DNA of 64,000 bases from Opitutus sp. (GTDB lineage Bacteria > Verrucomicrobiota > Verrucomicrobiia > Opitutales > Opitutaceae). Made by a program: the position numbers and the translations under genes. The notes below the pieces were generated by a model. The model did no database searches, had not been told where the DNA came from, and worked only from the letters and a program-made list of their open reading frames with translations. The stretch lies in the NCBI GenBank assembly GCA_024998815.1, contig JACEUQ010000001.1, forward strand, positions 1 through 64,000. Direction: 5' to 3'. Shown in pieces: positions 16,544-24,609 of the stretch (positions are counted from its first letter, which is position 1; every line of letters starts with the position of its first letter).

Positions 16544-18006
16544 TGGGTATAGGGGCTTAAATCCGGGGGACGCAGTTCGAGTTCCAGTGCGGCCAACGCG
16601 TCGGCGCGGGTGAGGTGGATCGGCCCGGCTTGCGGCAAGGCCCGCGCGCGTTGTTCGAGCAAGTTGAGGATGTAATCGCTGGAGTAGGCGCCGAGTTCAT
16701 GGGCGCTTTCGATCGCCCGGCCGACTGCCTCCGTTCCATACAGGGCCACCAAACCCACGATAGTCGCCAGGTGGTGTCCCGCGTTGAGCCGGCGCTCCTC
16801 CAGCCCCCGTTGGTAGGCGGGTGCCGCCGGGCTCAGTTCCAAAAACCGTAGCCGCAGGCGCTGCCGCGCCCCCTGCCGTTTGCGCTCCTCGAGTTCGCGC
16901 ACATGCTCGGGGTTTTCCACATCGGCGCGGCGGGCAAAACTGCGGGCATGCTCGGCCACCAGGGTGCGGTCCGCATAAAACCTCACCTGCGCCCCCTCGA
17001 TCTGCGCGGTGAGTAGCGCCCCGGCAAACTTCGTGGGCACCGAGTAGCGGTTCGTTTCGATACTCACCCGGCACCGCCGCGACGCCCGCACGCTTAAGGT
17101 GCGCACCGCCGGACTGGCCACCGGGTTAAGCGGCAGGAGCGCAGCGCGCTCCTCGGGCAGCCGGTCCACCGGCCGGCCCTGGGTTTCAGCGTGAACGCGC
17201 ACGTTGGCCACCGTTTCCAGCCACAAGCTGGCGGCCGGCCCCAGCTCGGTAAACCCGTTCATCTGCCGCCCGCCAAGGAAGCTTTTTTTCACGTAACCCA
17301 CCGCGTTTTCCACCATGCCCTTGGACTGCGGATGCCCCGGCCCGCACGCTTTTATCGTAAACCCGTAGTGCCGGGCAAAGTCCAGGTACTGGGCGTTGTA
17401 CACCGGGTCGGTCCCGGGCACATGCGAGAGGACGGCCGTCTTGCAGTTGTCCACCATCACCTCGCGCGGCACCCCGCCGAGTTTTTCAAAGGCGCGCCGG
17501 TGACAGCCCAGCCACCACTCCTGGCCCTGCCCGAGGGTAAATTCCACATGCAGGAACCGGCTGTACCCCAAAACCATGACGAAAAAACTTAAAGCCCGCC
17601 GGGTGCCGTCCACCTCCACCGCGCCAAAACTGCCCCAGTCCACCTGCGCGGTCTGGCCGGGGGCAAACTTGAGGGTAAGAAACGCCTCCAGGTTCCTCGG
17701 CCGCACCCGCCGCACGTAGTCTTTCAAAATTGAATACCCGCCCGTGTACCCCCGCTCGCGCACCTTTTGCCAGAGCTGCATGGCGGTGAACGGATGGGCC
17801 TCCAGCCAGCGCGCGATCGCCGGCTTGTGCACGTCGAGCTTGCTTGGCCTAGGCACCTGCGCGGCCTGGCTGCGCACGTACTTTTCCTGCGCCTGCCAGC
17901 GCCTCACCGTCTGCACGTGCAACTGGAGCGAGCGGGCGATTTGCGGCGCACTGTGACCGGCCGCCTCCGCCTGTTTTATCCGGCAATACAGTTCGTAATC
18001 GATCAC
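16540..18006 (-). CDS. istA: IS21-family transposase IstA
   Basis: 488 residues. The N-terminal helix-turn-helix (MIDYELYCRIKQAEAAGHSA, IARSLQLHVQTVRRW) is followed by an integrase-type DDE core with QVDWGSFGAVEV (Asp), EVMVDNCKTAVL (Asp) and SKGMVENAVGYVK (Glu), then a Mu-transposase-like C-terminal beta-barrel (SIETNRYSVPTKFAG). The start is GTG 18006, overlapping the preceding gene's stop as GTGA; no ATG fits better. Together with IstB it should move the element by copy-and-paste through a circle. Confidence 0.94.
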   Translation of the reverse strand: MIDYELYCRIKQAEAAGHSAPQIARSLQLHVQTVRRWQAQEKYVRSQAAQVPRPSKLDVHKPAIARWLEAHPFTAMQLWQKVRERGYTGGYSILKDYVRRVRPRNLEAFLTLKFAPGQTAQVDWGSFGAVEVDGTRRALSFFVMVLGYSRFLHVEFTLGQGQEWWLGCHRRAFEKLGGVPREVMVDNCKTAVLSHVPGTDPVYNAQYLDFARHYGFTIKACGPGHPQSKGMVENAVGYVKKSFLGGRQMNGFTELGPAASLWLETVANVRVHAETQGRPVDRLPEERAALLPLNPVASPAVRTLSVRASRRCRVSIETNRYSVPTKFAGALLTAQIEGAQVRFYADRTLVAEHARSFARRADVENPEHVRELEERKRQGARQRLRLRFLELSPAAPAYQRGLEERRLNAGHHLATIVGLVALYGTEAVGRAIESAHELGAYSSDYILNLLEQRARALPQAGPIHLTRADALAALELELRPPDLSPYTQ

Positions 18007-18362
18007 GCGCCCACCTCCCGGCTCGGCGGCGGCGTTGCCGCCAGCGTGTGCGTTGGCCTGCCCCGGTCCAAGGAGAGCACCTGGTAAAGTGGCGCGGCGT
18101 AGGCGATCACCCCGGCCTCGATTAACTGCCGGCGCGCCTCGACCAGGCCGTCCTCGCTGAGCGTGAGCAGCCGGGCCAGGGTGCGCGTGGCGTAGTAACT
18201 CAGCCCGTCGGCGTCGCCCACGGTGACCAGGACCAGATAGAGGCCCCAGGCGGGGGCACTGGCCCGCCCCAGGTAATTGCCCCGCACCAGCCGGTGGTCC
18301 AGCCAGCTAAACTGGGCCGGCGTGCGCCGGAGTTGTTCGCGATCGATCGGTTGTTTTTGCAT
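18003..18362 (-). CDS. IS21-associated winged-helix/helix-turn-helix-like protein
   Basis: 119 residues. Pattern FSWLDHRLVRGNYLGRAS, LYLVLVTVGDADGLSYYATRTLARLL and LVEARRQLIEAGVIAYAAPLYQVLSL suggests a small all-helical DNA-binding domain of the winged-helix kind, the second half resembling a helix-turn-helix with a wing. It lies between the zinc-ribbon gene (56-bp overlap) and istA (GTGA overlap), so it is made as part of the transposition operon. It could regulate the operon or help target-site choice; neither is shown. The copy at 12468-12635 is truncated. Confidence 0.68.
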   Translation of the reverse strand: MQKQPIDREQLRRTPAQFSWLDHRLVRGNYLGRASAPAWGLYLVLVTVGDADGLSYYATRTLARLLTLSEDGLVEARRQLIEAGVIAYAAPLYQVLSLDRGRPTHTLAATPPPSREVGA

Positions 18363-18864
18363 AATCGGGCGGCTGGACGTCGATGCCCAGGATCACCCGC
18401 CCCCGGGATTGCAGGTGTCGCAGCATGGGTTCGAGGTCCTCTTGTAACGTCACTCCGGCGAACTGCGCGATAAGCCCCACGAGCACAGGGTTTTGCGACT
18501 CCCATCTGTCTTGTAACGGCACGCAGGGATTCGGTAACGCCACCTCGGCGACCGGCTCGGCTTTAGGCTGGTGCACAACGGATTGCGTAGTTGGGATGTC
18601 TTGTAACGCCACCCGCCGTCGCGGCCCCCTCCGCCTTGAGTACCCCGGATTGGCCTTCCGCCACTCCTGCACCCGTTGGACATTTTCTGGGCCTTTCCAG
18701 TGGTCGAGGTTCTCCGGCTTCGCCAACCATTTGGCCTGACTGGCCGCCCGGCTCGCCCGTCGGCATCCCGGCTTCCCGCAGTAGCGCTGACGCTCGCGGT
18801 TATGCGCGTCGGGCAGAAAGAAATCGACACAGTGCAAACACTTGCGTGAACCGGTTGGATGCAT
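18307..18864 (-). CDS. IS21-associated zinc-ribbon-like protein
   Basis: 185 residues and first gene of the four-gene IS21 operon. The Cys pattern CLHC (9-12) with the CGKPGC region (about 29-34) suggests one zinc knuckle, followed by a strongly basic stretch RRASRAASQAKWLAKP and VQRVQEWRKANPGYSRRRG, consistent with nucleic-acid binding. The C-terminal half (LVGLIAQFAGVTLQEDLEPMLRHLQSRGRVILG) looks helical. ATG 18864 is the first start after the terminal repeat region. Function unknown; its conservation in both element copies argues that the element needs or profits from it. Confidence 0.68.
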   Translation of the reverse strand: MHPTGSRKCLHCVDFFLPDAHNRERQRYCGKPGCRRASRAASQAKWLAKPENLDHWKGPENVQRVQEWRKANPGYSRRRGPRRRVALQDIPTTQSVVHQPKAEPVAEVALPNPCVPLQDRWESQNPVLVGLIAQFAGVTLQEDLEPMLRHLQSRGRVILGIDVQPPDYAKTTDRSRTTPAHAGPV

Positions 18865-19016
18865 CGCTGTGCATCCGCCAAGCGTCCCGCCGGTTCAATC
18901 TCCACCCATTCGCACCCCTCATATCCCCAGCCGGACAGGGAAGAAAACCCACCCACGGAAGAAGAGTATTACTCTTTTTAAGGGGAAGAAGATCCACCGA
19001 AGAAGAAGTGCATTCC

Positions 19017-19056
19017 TAACCGCCAGAAATAGACGCTTTCCCGCTCGCCGCTCACA
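19017..19056. repeat. IS21-like terminal inverted repeat, right
   Basis: Forty bases ending CGCTCACA. Reverse complement of the left repeat with about seven mismatches. The second duplication copy GAGAAGC follows at 19057-19063. Confidence 0.88.
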
Positions 19057-19063
19057 GAGAAGC

Positions 19064-19250
19064 CGGCGTTTTTGGCGGAAGACCACTGCATCGGGGCGCG
19101 TGATCCGGTGCGGTTGAAGCCGTCTTCCCAGTGGACGAGACCGTGGACATAGCTCATGCCGATCTCGTCGCCATTGGTATCGAGAATGCTCCGCGAATAA
19201 CCGTCGTAGATGAAGGCGTTGGCCAGCCAGGAGGGTGTGTTTTGCTTCAT
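19064..19250 (-). pseudogene. GH13 alpha-glucosidase remnant, proximal part
   Basis: ATG 19250 begins KQNTPSWLANAFIYDGYS, a close copy of the start of the GH13 at 45879. After ILDTNGD it jumps to EIGMSYVHGL, FNRTGSRAPMQWSSAKNAGFS, which in the intact enzyme lies some 360 residues later. The deletion joins two NGD/SGDEIG-like points, so short sequence similarity may have guided it. All three catalytic residues are lost. The IS21 insertion cuts it at 19063. Confidence 0.82.
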
Positions 19251-19304
19251 AAGAATCTAAAAACTTGCGTGGTTGAATTGAATCAGGCGTTGGCGTTCCG
19301 TCTT

Positions 19305-20455
19305 TCAGAGCACCAGGTGCTCGCTGCTCACCACACAATCCTGTGCGTCGAATAAATTCAGGTAACAGACGGTTGTCGCGGCGGGGAGGGTGGCCGTGGT
19401 CATACCACCGGAAACATCCAGCTCCGCCGGTCGTGTCTGCCAGTGCCGATCCACCCAGCGGCCTGTGTCGGTCGTATAGCTTAACTCGGCCTTGGTGATG
19501 GGCTCCCGGCTCTCAAAGCTGGCGCGAACATTCCTTCCTTCCAAGCTGCACTGGCTGATTTGAGCGAGCGGGCTGCCGCCCTGAAAGAGCGCCTTGGCCA
19601 GGGCATGGATCTCCGGCGAATTTCCACCCGGCCCGTGCCCATGGTCCATGCGCCACCCGGAGCGACATGGTCCGCTGTCCTTCAGGCAACCGGTAAGATT
19701 TCTGCCAGGAATCCATTGGAAATGCGAAGTCGTTAGTTCCGTTGACCCAGAGCATGGGGCACTTCACCAGCGGCAGGTAACCCGAAGGATCCCATAGGCG
19801 CCCCCAGCGTTGCGCACTGCCGGGCTTCATTTTTCAAACTCCCCCAGCCACGTCGAATTCTCAGTCAGGAATCCGCAGCCATAAACCGGCGCGGCGAAAG
19901 CGAACCGATGATCGATCCCGGCGGCAATGCATGTCAGGTATCCGCCCCAGGAAACACCAGTGACGCCGATCCTTGCTGGGTCCACCTGATGGAAGGATCG
20001 GAGCAGCGAGTGCGCCCTGACCACCGCCGACACGGCATGGAATGTCCACTGATCTTCGATGGGTTCATCGATCTGACCAAACCCGCCCCAACCGGCAGGG
20101 CCGCCATCCGCATGGCGGGTATGGTTTTCGTAGCCGCCTCCGCTGATGCAGCCGCAGGTGTCCATGGCGATGGCGGCGTAACCGCGACTCACCCACAGCT
20201 TTACCCATGGGATAAATGCCGCCCCCCCCCCCCCCCCCCACCGCCATGCACCAGCACCATGGCGGGAACCTTTTCGCCTGGCTGCGAGGATGGCATGCCG
20301 TAATACTCAAAGACGCGGGTCGGCTTGCCTTTCCATGGAACCCCCTCGTAGAAAATCACCTTGAGCCCTTCGACGCTACTCTCCGTATCCGCGTAAACAA
20401 GGGGCACCGCCGAGAGCGAATCCATATTCCATGCAGAGAGTATTGGTGTTGTCAT
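19305..20455 (-). pseudogene. Acetyl-xylan-esterase-like alpha/beta hydrolase, multiply frameshifted
   Basis: Three open stretches in different frames make one hydrolase of about 380 residues. The N-part ends in PAMVLVHGGGG (oxyanion loop). The middle has GYAAIAMDTCG and the nucleophile elbow GVSWGGYLT, ending GEFEK. The C-part has PMLWVNGTNDFAFPMDS (Asp region) and MDHGHGPGG (catalytic His region). Frame breaks lie in the 18-G run near 20222-20239, at an A run near 19830 (one A missing restores GEFEKMKPGS) and near 19650. Cognate role would be removing acetyl groups from plant glycans. A similar short tail (VVSSEH) survives at 47.1 kb. Confidence 0.78.
20222..20239. repeat. Homopolymer run of 18 C (18 G in the esterase gene)
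   Basis: Eighteen consecutive C on the + strand lie within the conserved VHGGGG oxyanion loop of the esterase pseudogene. A gain of one base or a loss of two joins the upstream frame to the downstream frame that reads FIPWVKLWVSRGYAAIAMD. Confidence 0.95.
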
Positions 20456-20462
20456 TGGCGAT

Positions 20463-20844
20463 TCAGCTGTGAACCACGGCCTCCAGGCACAGCTCTTCGA
20501 GAACGCTTTTCATTCCTTCGGGGTCGTAGGCGTTGGTCCAAGTGCCGTCGGCGAGGCGCGAGCGAAAGCCTCCGGCCTGTAAACGTTCGAGGATCTCCGC
20601 CATTATGCCCGGTTTGTTCTCGTGATCGAGAATCCAGCTCAGCGCCCCCGCCGTCCAGACACCCCCGAGACGGCCGTGCAATTCGATTAAAGTTGCGCGG
20701 GCAACCCTTGCGAGCGAATGCGATGGTGGCAGCAATTCCAGTCGGACCGCCGCCGCAGGCAAGGACATCGCAGTTTGCCGCCAAATGAGTCCTAGGGGTG
20801 GGTTCGGAAAAAACCGTTGGGTCGGGATTTGCAGGAGTTGGCAT
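20463..20844 (-). pseudogene. FAD-dependent oxidoreductase fragment, frameshifted and truncated
   Basis: ATG 20844 starts PTPANPDPTVFSEPTPRTH and CDVLACGGGPTGIAATIA (nucleotide-binding motif). One extra base near 20700 shifts the frame to ATLIELHGRLGGVWTAGALSW, then ILDHENKPGIMAEILERLQA, and the homology stops at VLEELCLEA next to the esterase start. The segment 20480-20668 is almost base-identical to 15100-15290, so it stems from a recent duplication. Confidence 0.82.
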
Positions 20845-20889
20845 AGAGTTAACCCGGCATCAGCGCTATCATCATGGATGTGTGGCAGT

Positions 20890-21582
20890 TTAGAATCCAA
20901 GGGTAACCAGCGTCCACTCCTGCTGCCGATGGAAGGAGAGTTTCTTGTGTAGTGAGGTCGAGTAAAGCTCCTGGGTCATACCATCCGCCGTTCGTGTGTA
21001 GTCGTAGCGGGAAAATGAAGCGAGCAGCTGCGATCCGGGTTGGATCGAATTCTCTGAAATCGCGTCTAAAGGGATTTCTGCAAAAACCTCCCACCGTTCA
21101 TTCGGACGGTCGATGCGAACGACACTTTTGAGGGGCACGGTGACGGGTTTAGAGCGAATGATCTCGCCCTCTTGCGCTTCCGCCAAGTTCTTCGGAAACC
21201 GAGCTTGGTAATGTTGGTTGGACGGTGAGATGTGCAACTCGTAATAGGCGGCCTGTGAAACCGGACGAAGGAAAATCTCAAATACATCGCCTTTGAGGTA
21301 GGCGGGTTCGTTGAACTCTGTCACTGGGTTGAAAATATCCCGGTCGGGCAGCGTGGCGTGAATCAAAAGACTTTCCCCATTCCAGGCCAGGCGCACGTTG
21401 CCTCCTATGAGGTCAGAATGCGTCTTCCACGCCTGCCGCATGATCAAGACGGGCTCGTCACCTGGCGGGCGGTCCATCCAGTCCGTCAAACAACAGTCCT
21501 CGGTATTTGGGCAGTGCAGATGCTTTTCCATGGGAGCAACCGGATCACATCCTCCGGCTTGGGTTGTTTGAGAATCAGACAT
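20890..21582 (-). CDS. CBM9-like carbohydrate-binding domain protein
   Basis: 230 residues. A single CBM9-like (DOMON-related) beta-sandwich spans most of it: VRLAWNGESLLIHATLPDRDIFNP, GDVFEIFLRPVSQAAYYELHISPSN and RWEVFAEIPLDAI are the typical strands. No signal peptide is visible, so it may act inside the cell or be the displaced ancillary domain of a larger enzyme. It overlaps the FAD oxidoreductase gene by 8 bp and is the last intact gene of the long operon. A role in binding a glycan product is inferred from the fold. Confidence 0.75.
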   Translation of the reverse strand: MSDSQTTQAGGCDPVAPMEKHLHCPNTEDCCLTDWMDRPPGDEPVLIMRQAWKTHSDLIGGNVRLAWNGESLLIHATLPDRDIFNPVTEFNEPAYLKGDVFEIFLRPVSQAAYYELHISPSNQHYQARFPKNLAEAQEGEIIRSKPVTVPLKSVVRIDRPNERWEVFAEIPLDAISENSIQPGSQLLASFSRYDYTRTADGMTQELYSTSLHKKLSFHRQQEWTLVTLGF

Positions 21583-23062
21583 AAAGAGGTTTTTCTACGC
21601 TTTGGGCCTGCGAATTAATCAGACGTTCTGTTTCAACGATAGGGCGGGGCCATTCGAGTTCGACATGTTCCTTGCGGAGGCAGCGCCGCAGCTCGCTAGC
21701 GGGCACTTCGCGCAACGATAAGGATTTTTCCTTGGCCAGCGCGCAGGCTGTTCCGGCGGCGTGGCCTAGTGCCATCATCGTGCGGGAGAGCCGGCAACTC
21801 GAGGCGGCGATGGAGCTGAAACTCGCACCGCGACAGGCGACGAGAAGGTTGTTGATTCCCTTGGGCAGCAGGCAGCGGTAGGGAACGCCGTAGGGTTCCT
21901 TTAACTCCACACATCCCCCACTATCGCCGTGACGATCCAGTGCGTGGTCGGCGATCGTGATAATGTCCGGATGCTCCTGCCGGCTGAGTCCGGCCATCAG
22001 GTCATACTGGGTCAAAACGTATTCTCCCACCACGCGCACGGTCTCGCGAACGCCCAGCGCCGGCGCGATCCAGGAGATCGTGTAACGCTGGAACTCGGGA
22101 AAATCCGGGCGCGTCTGGAGGTAATGCCAGTGGGCGAGCACGCGGCGGCGGCACTCGGTGTAAGCCGCAGGGTAACCGAGCCGCAGAAACTCCTCGCCCT
22201 GCATCGTCGGCAGCATGTTGATATTCAGGTCACCGTTCGGGTAGGAGGAATTGAGGGAAGCAGGGAAACGGGCCTGCCACCAGCAGTCCGAAGGAACATC
22301 CGGCGGCAGCGGATCAATCGCTACCTCATCGCGGGGCTTGACCCGATAGATGAGAGTCACGGCATTCACCTTAGAAGAGGGTTGTTCCGGCGCGTCAGGC
22401 TCGCCAAAGGCCTCCCGTCCTTCCTGGCCACGCATCAGTGTGCAGCCAGCGGCCTGACAGAGCTTGGCGTCGGCGGTGCCATCGACGTAAAACGAAGCCT
22501 TCACCACGTCTCCGTTGTCCAGCACGAGACTCGTGATACGACCTTCCTGCACGCACACATCGCGAAAGGCGGTTTCCATGAGAATTGTGCAGTTGCCCGT
22601 TTCCGCGAGCATTTCGCCCACAACACTTGAGTAGGCATGTGGCTCAAACACTACGGCCCGGAACAGAGTCTGCGGGCCAAATTTTTCTAGTAACGAAAGT
22701 TCCTTGAGCGAGTGCCTCTGCAAAGAATCGGCGTAGCGGGCGAGAGGATCAGGCAAAACCTCGCCTCCCGGATAAGCTGGCTTGCCGGGTGCCGGCGCGC
22801 AGCAATGGCGACCCATTTTAGTGATCGTCACCGCTCCCGGAATCGCACGCAGACGGCGGTAAATCTCATACGGAAAATCCGTCCCGCCCACCCCCGGCTC
22901 CCAATTGTGAACCCCGCCCCGGACAGCGTTGCCGCCGAGCGTGTCTGACTTCTCCACCAGTAAAACCGACAAGCCCGCTCGGGCTCCGGCCAGCGCAGCT
23001 CCAATGCCCCCGCTGCCAGCGCCAACCACGCAGAGATCGTAATGAGATTTGGACATGTGCAA
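21575..23062 (-). CDS. FAD-dependent oxidoreductase (FAD_oxidored family)
   Basis: 495 residues. The N-terminal Rossmann motif is YDLCVVGAGSGGIGAALAGARAGLSVLLVEK, followed by LGGNAVRGGVHNWEPG and VDGTADAKLCQAAGC, typical of PF12831 flavoproteins, which are common in Verrucomicrobia and Planctomycetes sugar clusters but have no firm substrate. The C-terminus has CRGASFSSIAASSCRLSRTMMALGHAAGTA, the FAD-closing segment. Codon 3 (ATG at 23056) is an alternative start. It lies 5 bp after the SDR stop. Probably oxidises a sugar or glycoside; this is inference. Confidence 0.86.
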   Translation of the reverse strand: MHMSKSHYDLCVVGAGSGGIGAALAGARAGLSVLLVEKSDTLGGNAVRGGVHNWEPGVGGTDFPYEIYRRLRAIPGAVTITKMGRHCCAPAPGKPAYPGGEVLPDPLARYADSLQRHSLKELSLLEKFGPQTLFRAVVFEPHAYSSVVGEMLAETGNCTILMETAFRDVCVQEGRITSLVLDNGDVVKASFYVDGTADAKLCQAAGCTLMRGQEGREAFGEPDAPEQPSSKVNAVTLIYRVKPRDEVAIDPLPPDVPSDCWWQARFPASLNSSYPNGDLNINMLPTMQGEEFLRLGYPAAYTECRRRVLAHWHYLQTRPDFPEFQRYTISWIAPALGVRETVRVVGEYVLTQYDLMAGLSRQEHPDIITIADHALDRHGDSGGCVELKEPYGVPYRCLLPKGINNLLVACRGASFSSIAASSCRLSRTMMALGHAAGTACALAKEKSLSLREVPASELRRCLRKEHVELEWPRPIVETERLINSQAQSVEKPLYV

Positions 23063-23067
23063 ATGGA

Positions 23068-23802
23068 TCAGAGCGGCATGATTTCCTGCACGGTCGGAAC
23101 CACCGTGAGCTCGAGGATGCCCAAGTGGGCGGGCGTCTCGACGATGTCGGCCACGATTTTACCGAGTTCCAGCGGATGGGTGCATTTGGCGCGCACGGCG
23201 GGATCCATCGCCGGGTGTCCGCCGATGCCTGAGACATCGCAGAAATCCGTGGCACCCCAGGAAGGAGTAAGCGTCGTGACGCGCACGCCGCTCGTCCGCA
23301 CTTCGAGATAGAGCCCCTTGCTGAAACGCTCCACCCCGGCCTTGGCGGCGGAGTAGATCGACCAGCCCGGCCAGGAGTATTTCGCGCAGACGCTGGAGAT
23401 ATTGACGATGGTTCCCGAGCCTTGAGCGGACATCACGGCAGACACGCGGCGACTACCAAGAATCACGCTGGTGAGATTCAGGCTCAGCGTTTGGACGATC
23501 TCCTCGTCGGTCAGTTCCGCCGTCGGGGCGATGCGCCCGGCGGCCCCGGCATTATTGACCAGCGCGTCGATGCGGCCAGCGGCATCGAGCACGGTCTTGA
23601 TGACGCGATCCCAATCGGCGGAGTTGGTGGCATCCGCGACAATGGCGGTAGCGCCGATACGCGATGCGACCTCCTCAAGTTTCTTTCCGTTTCGGGCGGT
23701 GATCCAGACGCGATAGCCGCGCTGAGTGAAGGTTTCGGCGATCCCGGCTCCGTAGCCGCCAGAGGCGCCCGTGATGATGACGGTGGGTTGTGTGTTTTTC
23801 AT
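23068..23802 (-). CDS. Short-chain dehydrogenase/reductase (SDR)
   Basis: 244 residues, classical SDR size. Cofactor motif TGASGGYGAGIA (residues 11-22), NNAG (about 88-91), catalytic Ser in VNISSV and YSAAK near residue 151-155. It should use NAD(P)H to interconvert a hydroxyl and a carbonyl. It sits between a TIM-barrel isomerase and a flavoprotein in the catabolic operon, consistent with handling an oxidised sugar, but the substrate cannot be read from the sequence. Confidence 0.92.
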   Translation of the reverse strand: MKNTQPTVIITGASGGYGAGIAETFTQRGYRVWITARNGKKLEEVASRIGATAIVADATNSADWDRVIKTVLDAAGRIDALVNNAGAAGRIAPTAELTDEEIVQTLSLNLTSVILGSRRVSAVMSAQGSGTIVNISSVCAKYSWPGWSIYSAAKAGVERFSKGLYLEVRTSGVRVTTLTPSWGATDFCDVSGIGGHPAMDPAVRAKCTHPLELGKIVADIVETPAHLGILELTVVPTVQEIMPL

Positions 23803-23830
23803 GAATTCTATTTTTGATTAGGGTTTAAGA

Positions 23831-24595
23831 TTAATTGGCTATCAGAAGCTCGCGCAAAACAACGGCGTCATCGATCAAGGCTGCCGGATCATCGTTGGGG
23901 ACGAATTCCAGAAGAATATCCGGGTCGCAGCCAGACGAACGGAGTGTAGCAATGTAGGCAGCCCAGCGAACTGAACCTTCACGCAGTGGAAGACGGTGCG
24001 AAGGATCCGGCCACCAGTGGAATGCATGCACATGATGGAGCCGCGGAGCCAGAAGGCGAAGGCTGGAAAGACATTCGTCAAGCGGACGTCCGTGCGGAGG
24101 CTGCCAAAGGGTTTTGATGAATGGATGCTGCGTTTCAGCAAGCAGATCGCAGGCGGATTCGACCGTGTCCGTGAGCGTGCCGCCGTGAAATTCGTAGCAA
24201 ATGCGAATACCCTCCGCCGCAGCGAGATCAGCGCAGCGCAAGGCGTCGTCAATGACTCGCCCGCGCCAGTTTGCATCAGCGTCCGCCGATCCCCGGGTTC
24301 CCGCCCAGACCCGGATCGCCTTGGTGTCCAGTGCAACGGCAGAGGCGAGGACACTGGAAAAGGGGAGTCCCTGATGGGGGCTTACCGCCAATCGATAATA
24401 GGAACCGTAGGCTGCCGAAATAAGATTATTCTGACGCATCAGTTCCCGAATTTCTGCGGCAGCAGTTTGATCACCATGGGGGATATGCACATCCCCTCCC
24501 CACTCGATGGCCTTGAGTTGGTTTTCCCGGCAAAGTGAGACGATCTGTCTTGGGGACAGCTTGCGAAAAGTGATTGAGACGAGTCCTGGCAACAT
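23831..24595 (-). CDS. Sugar phosphate isomerase/epimerase-like TIM-barrel protein
   Basis: 254 residues of the AP-endonuclease-2/xylose-isomerase-like barrel. Features include ITFRKLSPRQIVSLC, AIEWGGDVHIPHGD, AYGSYYRLAVSP, RVWAG, CYEFHGGTLTDT (metal Glu/His) and HVHAFHWWPD (metal His). Members isomerise or epimerise sugars or inositols, and some act on 3-keto sugars. It lies 14 bp after the hydroxyacid dehydrogenase gene and 28 bp before the SDR, so the three probably handle one pathway intermediate. Confidence 0.85.
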   Translation of the reverse strand: MLPGLVSITFRKLSPRQIVSLCRENQLKAIEWGGDVHIPHGDQTAAAEIRELMRQNNLISAAYGSYYRLAVSPHQGLPFSSVLASAVALDTKAIRVWAGTRGSADADANWRGRVIDDALRCADLAAAEGIRICYEFHGGTLTDTVESACDLLAETQHPFIKTLWQPPHGRPLDECLSSLRLLAPRLHHVHAFHWWPDPSHRLPLREGSVRWAAYIATLRSSGCDPDILLEFVPNDDPAALIDDAVVLRELLIAN

Positions 24596-24609
24596 GATCG
24601 GAGAAAAGT

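Larger units (their letters stand above)
15675..19056 (-). mobile_element. IS21-like element with two extra genes, complete (3382 bp)
   Basis: The ends TGTGAGCGGCG (15675) and its reverse complement CGCCGCTCACA (to 19056) belong to about 40-bp inverted repeats, identical at roughly 33 of 40 positions and sharing GTCTATTTCTGGCGGTTA at the inner edge. A 7-bp duplication GAGAAGC flanks it. Four genes run on the minus strand with overlapping ends: zinc-ribbon protein, helix-turn-helix protein, istA, istB. Ordinary IS21 elements carry only istA and istB. The element lies inside a GH13 remnant. Confidence 0.92.
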
